DNA from: Bifidobacteriaceae bacterium | GTDB lineage: Bacteria; Actinomycetota; Actinomycetes; Actinomycetales; Bifidobacteriaceae | Assembly (NCBI GenBank): GCA_022649925.1 | Contig: JALCOX010000013.1 | Location: 1-35,131, forward strand | Reading direction: 5' to 3' | Length of the DNA stretch: 35,131 nucleotides | Shown: one piece after another, positions 1 to 5,759 of the stretch | Layout of the letters: each line of letters starts with the position of its first letter | Numbering within the stretch: position 1 is the stretch's first letter | Made by a program: the position numbers and the translations under genes | The notes under the pieces: generated by a model | The model's database searches: none | Seen by the model: the letters and a program-made list of their open reading frames with translations, nothing else | Told to the model about the DNA's origin: nothing

Positions 1-126
1 TCAAAAATGAGTGAAACCGAGTCGAATTGGAAAGTATCGAAAAGTCAATATTTGCAATGCCTCAAGTAATATTGTCTTAGTGCCACTGAGACCCGTTTTA
101 GGGTTCGAGTCTCTCATCGCCCACCT
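1..126. repeat. Left copy of the 126-bp attachment-site direct repeat
   Basis: Identical to 34605-34730 over its whole length. It begins at the first base of the window, so it may extend further left. Its last bases (about 102-125, gTTCGAgTctctc followed by atcgcccacc) look like the T-loop, 3' T-stem and 3' acceptor strand of a tRNA whose 5' strand would start GGGCGAT, as in many actinobacterial tRNA-Val genes. The 5' part is AT-rich and does not fold as a tRNA. Only the 3' part is therefore likely to be the true integration core. Confidence 0.85.
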
Positions 127-152
127 GTGATTACCATTGGAATGACGCTGAT

Positions 153-1283
153 TTAAACACTTCGGAACTCATTTTTGAGCACATTTTGAGCGCATTTTAT
201 TTTTTCTACTTTCTTATCTATGTCGTTCGCCACTTCGTCAAGGTCAGAGTTGAAAAGGTCGGCATAGGTATCGAGTGTCATGGCTGCGGACTCATGGCCG
301 AACATGAGCTGGATCTGCTTCACGTTAGCCCCACTGCTGACGGCGATGGAAGCGGCCGTATGTCGCAGGTCGTGGGGTGGTAGCAATGGCAGACCTGCCT
401 CCTTGAGCGCGTGCTTGTACCATCCCTTTGCGGAAGGTCCCACGCTCTGCGGCCGCAGGGGCTTGCCGCTCGGATCAGTGAACACCAGGTCACCCGGTGC
501 CTTCCTCTCGCACTGCTTCACGAGCGCGTTGAGCGCGATCAGCGCCACGGGAACATCACGGTATTTATCGCTCTTCGGAGTCACGGTGTCGCGCCCCGCG
601 TCCGATACGGTGAGATTCTCCACGATGCGTAGCCTCCGCTTCTCGACGAGCACATTCTCGACCCTGAGTGCCGACAGCTCACCCCATCTCAATCCGCAGA
701 AGCAGATCGTGAGAATGATGGCGCGTCGGGACTCGTCGACAGTACCGGCAAGCATCAGCACCTGCTCGATCGTGAGGTACTTATGGGCCTTCTTTACCTT
801 CTTAGGCTGGGCGATACGCTCGGTGGGATTGACCTTGATTCTCTGATCGTCGATAGCGGATTCGATGATTCCCTTTAGCAGCCCGTAGTTGCGCTTGACG
901 ACGGTGGCCGACTTGTCCTTCGCTTGCTCCGAGACCCATTCCTGCACTTCGCTGTGCTTAATTGAGGAGAGCGAACGCTTCCCCCACTTCGGCTCGACAT
1001 GGTTGCGCCATGCCGCCTCATTACTTCTCCACGTACTTGGCTTCCATATGGGCTTCTTGGACTTAACCCACTTTCCTCCATATTCCCCGACCGTTATCTT
1101 ACCGTCGGAGGGATTCACGAAGGTTCCCTCGCTCAGAGCGGTGGTGACATATTTTGCCGCCCAGTCGGCGGCATCGCGCTTGAGCCTGAAACCGCGCTTG
1201 TAGGTGCTTGTGTGGTCAGGCTTGCGGTATCTGACCGCGTATCGCGTGCCCTTCTTGGTCTCATAGGACTCTATCGATGCCAC
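153..1283 (-). CDS. int: Tyrosine-family phage integrase
   Basis: This 376-residue site-specific recombinase catalyses attP x attB integration and, with Xis, excision. An N-terminal arm-binding-like region (about 1-55) is followed by a SAM-like core-binding domain (about 65-160) and the catalytic domain. The catalytic set is visible: Arg199 (GLRWGEL), Lys237 (TPKSDK), His304 and Arg307 (HDLRHT), His330 (GHES) and Tyr340 (DTYADLF). GTG at 1283 was chosen because an AGGAG lies 8 bases upstream; the in-frame GTG at 1292 overlaps that AGGAG and is less likely. The gene reads toward the left attachment repeat, its stop being 27 bases from it, and its last codons overlap the tandem TTTTGAGC boxes. 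An imperfect palindrome just upstream (1299-1329) may regulate it. The assignment is firm. Confidence 0.97.
   Translation of the reverse strand: MASIESYETKKGTRYAVRYRKPDHTSTYKRGFRLKRDAADWAAKYVTTALSEGTFVNPSDGKITVGEYGGKWVKSKKPIWKPSTWRSNEAAWRNHVEPKWGKRSLSSIKHSEVQEWVSEQAKDKSATVVKRNYGLLKGIIESAIDDQRIKVNPTERIAQPKKVKKAHKYLTIEQVLMLAGTVDESRRAIILTICFCGLRWGELSALRVENVLVEKRRLRIVENLTVSDAGRDTVTPKSDKYRDVPVALIALNALVKQCERKAPGDLVFTDPSGKPLRPQSVGPSAKGWYKHALKEAGLPLLPPHDLRHTAASIAVSSGANVKQIQLMFGHESAAMTLDTYADLFNSDLDEVANDIDKKVEKIKCAQNVLKNEFRSV
167..194 (+). other. Putative integrase arm-type sites, left end
   Basis: Two contiguous 11-bp direct repeats, TTTTGAGCACA (173-183) and TTTTGAGCGCA (184-194), match the pair at the right end of the prophage in the same orientation. 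Bases 167-178 (ACTCATTTTTGA) are also the exact inverse of window bases 1-12. Paired short direct repeats flanking the core are typical arm-binding sites of tyrosine integrases. These lie inside the 3' end of the integrase gene. The binding role is inferred. Confidence 0.55.
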
Positions 1284-1298
1284 TTTTCGCACTCCTAG

Positions 1299-1333
1299 CC
1301 GTTTCGACTAGAATGTGTAGCCGAAACAGTTTC
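1299..1333. promoter_or_regulatory. Imperfect palindrome upstream of integrase
   Basis: CCGTTTCGACTA (1299-1310) and TAGCCGAAACAG (1318-1329) are inverted repeats matching at 10 of 12 positions with a 7-bp spacer. A second 11-bp palindrome, GAAACAGTTTC, overlaps at 1323-1333. They sit directly 5' of the integrase ribosome-binding site, where an operator would be expected. The binding protein is unknown; Xis or the repressor are candidates, although the sequence differs from the immunity-region boxes. Confidence 0.35.
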
Positions 1334-1395
1334 TACCGAACGTGTTTTACCGGCTCTGTGGATGCACCAACATCTGCAGAGCCATTCTTCTCCTT

Positions 1396-2124
1396 TTACT
1401 CCTTCAGTTCTTTTGCTGAAATAGCTAGTGTGAGAGTCCCTTCACCATGATCCCAACCCACGTAGTAATTGCCTGCGAGTCTGTTCCAATCTTGTGAATC
1501 CGCGGTCTCTATCTCTTCGGTGATACTTTCATCAAAGCTCAACTGGAAAGAGATACAGGCCAGGGCCCCCGATCCATCCTCGCTATCAATATCCATTGAA
1601 TCAAGGCCAAGTACGTTATTTTTAAATTCGAGCGATTCCTGGTCTCCAACTTCACTCTGGCAGTATTTATTAAGCCATTTAAGCGTTTGTGTACCATAGT
1701 ATGCTTGCGAATTCTTGGTAGGTGGCAACAATCCAAGGTATACACCTAGATGCAAATTATCCCGATACCAAGAGACGTAGAGATTATCTGTCTTGTCGGT
1801 AATTTGCTTACTCTGCTTTGATTCCATCCGTTCGCTGATACGGTCAGGTATTTTAAGGCTATTGAATACACACTTAAAGAGATCAGATTCTGTACCCTGT
1901 TCCCCGTCCTCAAGAGCGTTATACCACGCAGAAATCTCAAGAGACGTATTACCTCTCTGCGTCTCGACCGCCGTCATATCATCCTCATCGTTCGCACATT
2001 TCGAGCGAGCTGAGCTTATACTCTTCTGAGTGTACGTAAGCGCTGCCGTAGTTGCACCACATGCCGATAGCGCCATTACGGCAATCACAGACAACCCGAG
2101 GGATAAAAGCTTCTTAATAGCCAT
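1396..2124 (-). CDS. Lysogeny-module lipoprotein, possible superinfection exclusion
   Basis: This 242-residue protein has a clear lipoprotein signal: positively charged start (MAIKK), hydrophobic core and the lipobox LSAC at about residue 21. It would be anchored on the outer face of the membrane. The mature part is hydrophilic and acidic, with scattered Cys and Trp and no domain I recognise. ATG at 2124 is preceded by a perfect AGGAGG; a longer frame to 2184 lacks a signal peptide at its start. It lies between int and the repressor/ImmA pair in the same direction. Phages of Gram-positive hosts such as Streptococcus TP-J34 carry a superinfection-exclusion lipoprotein (Ltp) in the same place, so blocking DNA entry by related phages is a reasonable inference. 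No sequence match to Ltp is claimed. Its AT content looks higher than that of the head and tail genes, consistent with a moron. Confidence 0.75.
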   Translation of the reverse strand: MAIKKLLSLGLSVIAVMALSACGATTAALTYTQKSISSARSKCANDEDDMTAVETQRGNTSLEISAWYNALEDGEQGTESDLFKCVFNSLKIPDRISERMESKQSKQITDKTDNLYVSWYRDNLHLGVYLGLLPPTKNSQAYYGTQTLKWLNKYCQSEVGDQESLEFKNNVLGLDSMDIDSEDGSGALACISFQLSFDESITEEIETADSQDWNRLAGNYYVGWDHGEGTLTLAISAKELKE

Positions 2125-2180
2125 ACCATTCCTCCTGTTTACGGTGCTCATCGATGAGTACCAAATCTCAATATCAGCAC

Positions 2181-2612
2181 TCACGCACTGATTCTTCTGC
2201 CGATATTCTCAGCACACTCTTCCAAATACCGTTGGTAGTCACGGACGCACTGCACTGTGACTCCGAGATCGCAAGCGATCTGATATGCGTAGCCTCCTGT
2301 TTCCTCCGCGATCCTGTACGCCTCTGGATTCACGAGCCTAATCGCCACCTCGCGACGTGTCGCCAGCTCAATTTTGCTGAATGGTGCAGCCGCACAAGAG
2401 GCATCGTGACGTTCCGCATGGATGAGCTCGTGCGCCAGTGCAACCCGCTGCTGTTCCTCGAGGATTCGTGATTCCACGAGGATGAGTCGATGCGACTCCG
2501 AGTAGAGACCAGTAAGGAGGTCGGGCAGCGCCCTTTCCAGTACGCGCAGCCCTCTCCTCTCCGCCAGTTCGAGAAGCATCTCATAGTCAAGCTGCGACCA
2601 TCTACCGTCCAT
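2181..2612 (-). CDS. ImmA/IrrE-type metallopeptidase
   Basis: This 143-residue protein carries the zinc-peptidase motif HELIHAERH near residues 68-76, with upstream hydrophobic helices and a C-terminal helical region typical of the ImmA/IrrE family. Such proteins cleave or inactivate the neighbouring HTH repressor in response to a cellular signal, triggering induction. The start at 2612 overlaps the end of the repressor gene by 11 bp, and a GGGGTGG purine run precedes it; an in-frame start further upstream (2666) would overlap the repressor more. The overlap supports translational coupling and a joint repressor-antirepressor role. The substrate is inferred from context only. Confidence 0.88.
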   Translation of the reverse strand: MDGRWSQLDYEMLLELAERRGLRVLERALPDLLTGLYSESHRLILVESRILEEQQRVALAHELIHAERHDASCAAAPFSKIELATRREVAIRLVNPEAYRIAEETGGYAYQIACDLGVTVQCVRDYQRYLEECAENIGRRISA

Positions 2613-3012
2613 CGCCACCCCGCGCTTCCAGCCACTTATCTTTCTCAATGTCAGCCGCCAATCCAAGAGTCTTGTTATCGCCTTTTGAAAAGCTTTTGAT
2701 CATATCTTCGGCGTCGGACTCATCCTTCGCGTACTGTGTCTTCGTTGATTCCTTATCGTTTTCTTTGGCGCTTTCGATGACCTGCTGAAGTGTCTTCGGA
2801 GCGTCGAGGCCGAATGCCCAGCACAAAGAAAGGAACTCGACTAAAGTCGGCGTTCCGTTTTTCATCTTCTCAAGATCAAGCACCCTGGTGTGATTCATTC
2901 CGGTCAGTTCGCCGAGCCGCCTGTATGAGTAACCATTCTCGCTGCGAAGCTTTCCGAAGATACGCATGGTTGCGATATCGATACCGCTCCATTCTCTGCC
3001 CTGTCTTGCCAT
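2602..3012 (-). CDS. HTH phage repressor (CI-like)
   Basis: This 136-residue protein has an N-terminal XRE-type helix-turn-helix (about residues 15-70; MRIFGKLRSENGYSYRRLGEL, then a recognition helix around TGMNHTRVLDLEK). It is followed by a charged linker and a short C-terminal region, with no LexA/CI-type Ser-Lys peptidase domain. That fits repressors switched off by an ImmA partner rather than by RecA-stimulated self-cleavage. ATG at 3012 was chosen because a TAAGAT -10-like hexamer ends 7 bases before it, implying a leaderless message; no Shine-Dalgarno is visible. A GTTCGAAT box lies in the presumed promoter spacer, suggesting autoregulation. Confidence 0.85.
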   Translation of the reverse strand: MARQGREWSGIDIATMRIFGKLRSENGYSYRRLGELTGMNHTRVLDLEKMKNGTPTLVEFLSLCWAFGLDAPKTLQQVIESAKENDKESTKTQYAKDESDAEDMIKSFSKGDNKTLGLAADIEKDKWLEARGGDGR

Positions 3013-3025
3013 AAACGAAATCTTA
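3013..3025 (-). promoter_or_regulatory. Repressor promoter, leaderless
   Basis: On the minus strand, TAAGAT (3025-3020) is followed by 7 bases and then the repressor ATG (3012), so transcription would begin at or next to the start codon. No good -35 is seen 17 bp upstream (GCGTGT), as is common for repressor-maintenance promoters that need activation. Confidence 0.45.
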
Positions 3026-3028
3026 TCT

Positions 3029-3114
3029 GTTCGAATTTTAGGACACGCCGACAAATCGAATTGACAAACAGTCCGAATATTCATACATTAAATGTCATGG
3101 TTGAAAGTTCGAAC
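3029..3114. promoter_or_regulatory. Immunity operator boxes (four GTTCGAAY-like sites)
   Basis: Four related boxes lie in the divergent region: GTTCGAAT (3029-3036), ATCGAAT (3055-3061), GTCCGAAT (3071-3078) and the perfect palindrome GTTCGAAC (3107-3114). The first falls in the spacer of the leftward promoter, the second touches the rightward -35, the third lies between the rightward -35 and -10, and the fourth is just inside the Cro-like gene. This is the arrangement expected of CI/Cro operators. Which protein binds which box is inference. Confidence 0.6.
3061..3089 (+). promoter_or_regulatory. Early rightward promoter (PR-like)
   Basis: A consensus TTGACA (3061-3066), a 17-bp spacer and TACATT (3084-3089) form a strong sigma-70-type promoter. 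The ATG of the Cro-like gene is 7 bases after the -10, so the early transcript probably starts at or within a base or two of the start codon and is leaderless. Confidence 0.75.
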
Positions 3115-3333
3115 AAAGTAGCAGCGAGAGCCGTCGAGTTACTTCGCAAGGCGGCGCTCGTGAGCGAGATACCGAAAACCAAGATTGCGTCACAGATCGG
3201 TGCGCGTCGCCAATCCGTTGCCGCTCGATTTGAGAAAGGAGACATGAAGATGACCGACTACTTAAAGACGGCGAACGCGATCGGAGTCAATCCGGTCGAG
3301 ATTCTGCAAGAGGCTACCGACGCGAACAAATAA
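3097..3333 (+). CDS. Cro-like HTH regulator
   Basis: This 78-residue protein has a compact helix-turn-helix fold: an N-terminal helix (VAARAVELLRKAA), a first HTH helix around KTKIASQIG, a recognition segment ARRQSVAARFEKG, and two closing helices ending NPVEILQEAT. It is the first gene of the rightward early operon and faces the repressor, which suits a Cro role in the lytic decision. ATG at 3097 was chosen over an in-frame TTG at 3061 because that TTG is the -35 hexamer of the promoter. A GTTCGAAC operator-like palindrome lies within its first codons. Confidence 0.8.
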   Translation: MVESSNKVAARAVELLRKAALVSEIPKTKIASQIGARRQSVAARFEKGDMKMTDYLKTANAIGVNPVEILQEATDANK

Positions 3334-3336
3334 AAA

Positions 3337-3360
3337 TGCCTCGCGCTGGAACACGAGGCA
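3337..3360 (+). other. Stem-loop after the Cro-like gene
   Basis: TGCCTCG (3337-3343) pairs with CGAGGCA (3354-3360) around a 10-base loop, four bases after the stop codon. No T-run follows, so it is not a clear intrinsic terminator. It may stabilise the leaderless early transcript or act as an attenuator. Confidence 0.4.
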
Positions 3361-3392
3361 ACAAAACAGGTTACACGAGAAAGGCTACCACA

Positions 3393-3647
3393 ATGGCAAC
3401 TCAAGTGGTTTTCAAGGACGGCATCGGACGAGGACACGACCCCATCACGATCCCAATCAACGATGAGAATGCTGACGACCCCAATGCGATCGCCAACGCA
3501 GTGTACGGCGTCGCGCGCACGCATCTTATGAGCTCATACCCCGATGTTGATGTTGATCTTAAACAGAAGGCGGTCTTGGTTTTCGCTGGCTTCCACACAG
3601 TAGGCGAAGGAATTATCGAGCACACAGCAGGTGAATCCCATGAGTGA
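3393..3647 (+). CDS. Small early protein, unknown
   Basis: This 84-residue, mildly acidic protein (MATQVVFKDG...) has no domain I recognise. An Asn/Asp-rich stretch (residues 18-30) separates a short N-terminal beta-like segment from a predicted helix and a hydrophobic C-terminal half (KAVLVFAGFHTV). ATG at 3393 follows a GAGAAAGG ribosome-binding site 8 bases upstream. It is co-directional with the Cro-like gene and overlaps the next gene by 8 bp, so it is part of the immediate-early operon. Confidence 0.75.
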   Translation: MATQVVFKDGIGRGHDPITIPINDENADDPNAIANAVYGVARTHLMSSYPDVDVDLKQKAVLVFAGFHTVGEGIIEHTAGESHE

Positions 3648-3987
3648 GGCGTTATCAAGGCACAGTAACCCATTGACCTCGTTCGCAGCAGCCGCGAGCG
3701 TGGATGTTCCCCGTCAGATGGGGCATGTATTAGATGCGCTCTGGTTTGCCAGCAATCACAACAGGCGGCCTGTCACGGACACGGAGATTCGCAACGCGGC
3801 ATGGACGTTGGAGTTCGGTGATTCGGAGCAGGGTCTGCGCAGTCGCAGGAGCACCCTCAAAGATTACGGCTTCATCAGGGCAGTGGATATGAATGGTGTC
3901 TCTCCTAAGGGGCGACGCGCGATCCGCTGGCAACTCACCGACTCGGGAGAGTATCTCTACCTTCGCATGAGCGGGGTGACGGTATGA
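3640..3987 (+). CDS. Winged-helix DNA-binding protein, putative
   Basis: This 115-residue protein has a pattern suggesting a winged helix (about residues 24-112): helix RQMGHVLDALWFAS, a helical pair around VTDTEIRNAAWTLE, a recognition helix near LRSRRSTLKDYGFI and a beta wing IRWQLTDSGEYLYLR. This resembles phage proteins that read host or phage promoters, but no family is certain. ATG at 3640 has AGGTGA five bases upstream and overlaps the preceding gene by 8 bp; the following gene overlaps its stop by 4 bp. A role in early transcription control is inferred. Confidence 0.7.
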   Translation: MSEALSRHSNPLTSFAAAASVDVPRQMGHVLDALWFASNHNRRPVTDTEIRNAAWTLEFGDSEQGLRSRRSTLKDYGFIRAVDMNGVSPKGRRAIRWQLTDSGEYLYLRMSGVTV

Positions 3988-4205
3988 GCACGGTTACACA
4001 AGCCAGGCCAAGCGAGGATCTTCTCACTGTCGAACAGGTTATGGAGATCGTCCACAAGTCAAGGTCAACGCTGGCGCAATGGCGCTTCTACGGCAGGGGG
4101 CCAGCGTTTGTGAAGACAGGTCGCAGCGTTCAGTACAAGCGCGCGGAGCTCGACAAATGGCTGGACAGGCAAAGCTTCTCCGGCACCTCGGAGTATTCGA
4201 GATGA
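3984..4205 (+). CDS. xis: MerR-like HTH protein, probable excisionase
   Basis: This 73-residue protein matches the small HTH_17/excisionase family: LLTVEQVMEIVHKSRSTLAQWRFYGRGP followed by VKTGRSVQYKRAELDKWLD, the classical winged 'tool-kit' HTH. Such proteins bend DNA at attachment sites to drive excision, or serve as small regulators. It overlaps neighbours on both sides by 4 bp (ATGA junctions), so it is translated as part of the early operon. It is not next to int, so the excisionase role rests on family and size; a transcription regulator is the main alternative. Confidence 0.75.
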   Translation: MSTVTQARPSEDLLTVEQVMEIVHKSRSTLAQWRFYGRGPAFVKTGRSVQYKRAELDKWLDRQSFSGTSEYSR

Positions 4206-4396
4206 GGCGGCGCTTGAAGACATGGGCAAAGTTCTGGCTAGTGTGCAGCCTGCTGGGCGCAGGGTTTCCCGTGGCGGGAATCGGCGCATACGTCAGAGAC
4301 CCCGTCCTGTATGTTCCTGGCATTATCGCTCTGCTCGTTGGCCTATTGCTCATGTGGGTATGGAGTGACGCGCTCGAGACGGAGGACCTGCTGTGA
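4202..4396 (+). CDS. Small two-helix membrane protein
   Basis: This 64-residue protein has two hydrophobic segments, about residues 9-26 (FWLVCSLLGAGFPVAGIG) and 34-53 (VLYVPGIIALLVGLLLMWVW), a basic N-terminus and an acidic tail ending ETEDLL. By the positive-inside rule both ends would be cytoplasmic. Its ATG overlaps the Xis stop codon (ATGA). The function is unknown; membrane microproteins in early operons often modulate host physiology or exclusion, but nothing here proves that. Confidence 0.75.
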   Translation: MRRRLKTWAKFWLVCSLLGAGFPVAGIGAYVRDPVLYVPGIIALLVGLLLMWVWSDALETEDLL

Positions 4397-4551
4397 GCCC
4401 CGCACCACAGTGGGCAGTCGATGACTACATCGCCGCGTGCCGCAAACCCGCGGCCGCCCGGAGCCGGTACGAGGAGCGTCTGCGAGACCTCTTCCTTATG
4501 CGTTTTCCCACGCACATCACTCATGAATTTATTGCACACACATTTATTTAA
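4393..4551 (+). CDS. Very small early protein (GTG start), unknown
   Basis: A 52-codon frame starts with GTG at 4393, with a perfect GGAGG seven bases upstream, and overlaps the preceding stop (GTGA). It encodes a basic, helical peptide (WAVDDYIAACRKPAAARSRYEERLRD...) with a different, His-rich tail. Position, overlap and ribosome-binding site make it credible despite its size. The product is not recognised. Confidence 0.6.
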   Translation: MSPAPQWAVDDYIAACRKPAAARSRYEERLRDLFLMRFPTHITHEFIAHTFI

Positions 4552-4560
4552 GGACAAGAA

Positions 4561-4905
4561 ATGACAAACAAAACGGAACCCCAGAACAACGACGGTCTTG
4601 GAGATCTCATTTATGACGCGATTGACAGACTGTTTGGCAGTTCACACCCGAGCGCCAATGAGGCAGATGCGGCACTCGATGCGCTCAGTGAAATCATTAG
4701 CGCCCTGTCGAAATCACTAGAAAGCCTTCAGGGTGTCGCCGGCAGCAAGGAAATCGAAAACCTTGTAAACGGTGTTATGCACGCGGTGGGGTCGACTGTC
4801 GACGACATCAAATCAAAGCTCAGCCCCGAGGATCTAGAGCTGGTGCGCGTCCACGCTCGCGAACGCGCTGAGCAGGCTGCGGCCGCTGTCGAGGTGATCA
4901 AATGA
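4561..4905 (+). CDS. Hypothetical acidic helical protein
   Basis: This 114-residue acidic protein is predicted to be mainly helical, with heptad-like Leu spacing in ALDALSEIISALSKSLESL and an Ala-rich C-terminal helix. No domain is recognised. AGGAC precedes the ATG by a few bases. It lies directly upstream of, and overlaps by 4 bp, the RecE-like exonuclease, so it may serve the recombination or replication module. Confidence 0.7.
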   Translation: MTNKTEPQNNDGLGDLIYDAIDRLFGSSHPSANEADAALDALSEIISALSKSLESLQGVAGSKEIENLVNGVMHAVGSTVDDIKSKLSPEDLELVRVHARERAEQAAAAVEVIK

Positions 4906-5759
4906 GCCACATTAAAGTGATGGACGACCCGGAGTATTTCGCCTCGCCTGCGTTAGACCAATCCGCGTTAAAAAGGTTCATGGTGAGTCCCCTCGCCTAC
5001 CGCAGCTACATGCTGCACGGTTTGGACGTAAGCCGCGGCGCTCTCGATTTCGGCAGCGCCCTGCACTCGATGGTGCTGGGTCGCGGCCCCGAGATCGTCG
5101 AGAAGCCGAACCTGCGCACGAAGGAGGGCAAGGCAGAGGCCGCCCAACTTGTTGCGAACGGTGCCGTTATTCTCTCCCCTGCCGACATAGAGAAGGCCAG
5201 CCTCATGGCACCCATGTGCCGCGATTACATCCGTTCGATTCCCGGCCAGCCCGAGATGGCATTGTTCGCTACGGATCCGACTAGCGGCATTCATTTGAAA
5301 GGCAAGGCTGATTGGCTGCCGTCACAAACGGATTCTGATGGTGTTTACCGGATCAGGGACTATAAGACGACAGCGGGAAACGCGCAAGATTTTCCGCGCA
5401 CGGCAGTGAATTTCGGTTACCACATCCAAGCTGCCTTCTACATGCGGCTCGCCCGCCTGAGCGGCATCACTGCTGAGCTTGGCTTCGAGTTCGTCGTGCA
5501 GGAGAAGCAGCGCCCCTACGACTGGGCGGTATGGCGGTTCGCGGAGGACTCCCCCGAAATCCACATCGCCTCAGATCTCATCCACGGTGCGCTTGACGAC
5601 ATGGCTTTCCTCATCGCAGTGCACGGATCCGACTGGTGGAGGAACGAGGTGGAGGGGTACGACAAGACGCCCCATGAGATCGAGTTCCCCAAGTGGGCGC
5701 TCGACCAGGAGGAAGCGAAGATTTCAACAAGCGAGGTGGACCCATGGGCAGCGAACTGA
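4902..5759 (+). CDS. RecE-like PD-(D/E)XK exonuclease
   Basis: This 285-residue protein belongs to the PDDEXK exonuclease group (RecE C-terminal/DUF3799-like). It would resect double-stranded ends to give 3' overhangs for the annealase encoded next. Visible motifs are an N-terminal SALKRFMVSPLAYR segment, GSALH (51-55), the metal-binding Asp137 (GKADWL), Asp153 and Lys155 (DYKTT), and a downstream QAAFYM helix. Length is close to that of phage versions. It overlaps the Bet/RecT gene by 16 bp, the usual exonuclease-annealase pairing for phage recombination and concatemer formation. Confidence 0.9.
   Translation: MSHIKVMDDPEYFASPALDQSALKRFMVSPLAYRSYMLHGLDVSRGALDFGSALHSMVLGRGPEIVEKPNLRTKEGKAEAAQLVANGAVILSPADIEKASLMAPMCRDYIRSIPGQPEMALFATDPTSGIHLKGKADWLPSQTDSDGVYRIRDYKTTAGNAQDFPRTAVNFGYHIQAAFYMRLARLSGITAELGFEFVVQEKQRPYDWAVWRFAEDSPEIHIASDLIHGALDDMAFLIAVHGSDWWRNEVEGYDKTPHEIEFPKWALDQEEAKISTSEVDPWAAN

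Noticed and set aside
40-126. Complete tRNA or tmRNA gene in the attachment repeat
   Set aside because: Only the T-loop, 3' T-stem and 3' acceptor strand are tRNA-like. The 5' T-stem strand does not pair and no D-arm or anticodon arm is visible upstream.
3337-3360. Intrinsic terminator after the Cro-like gene
   Set aside because: The stem is good but no T-run follows, and the operon continues with well-placed ribosome sites.
4393-4551. Treating the 4397-4560 stretch as non-coding
   Set aside because: A GTG-start frame with GGAGG at ideal spacing and a stop-start overlap fills it, so it was kept as a small gene at moderate confidence.
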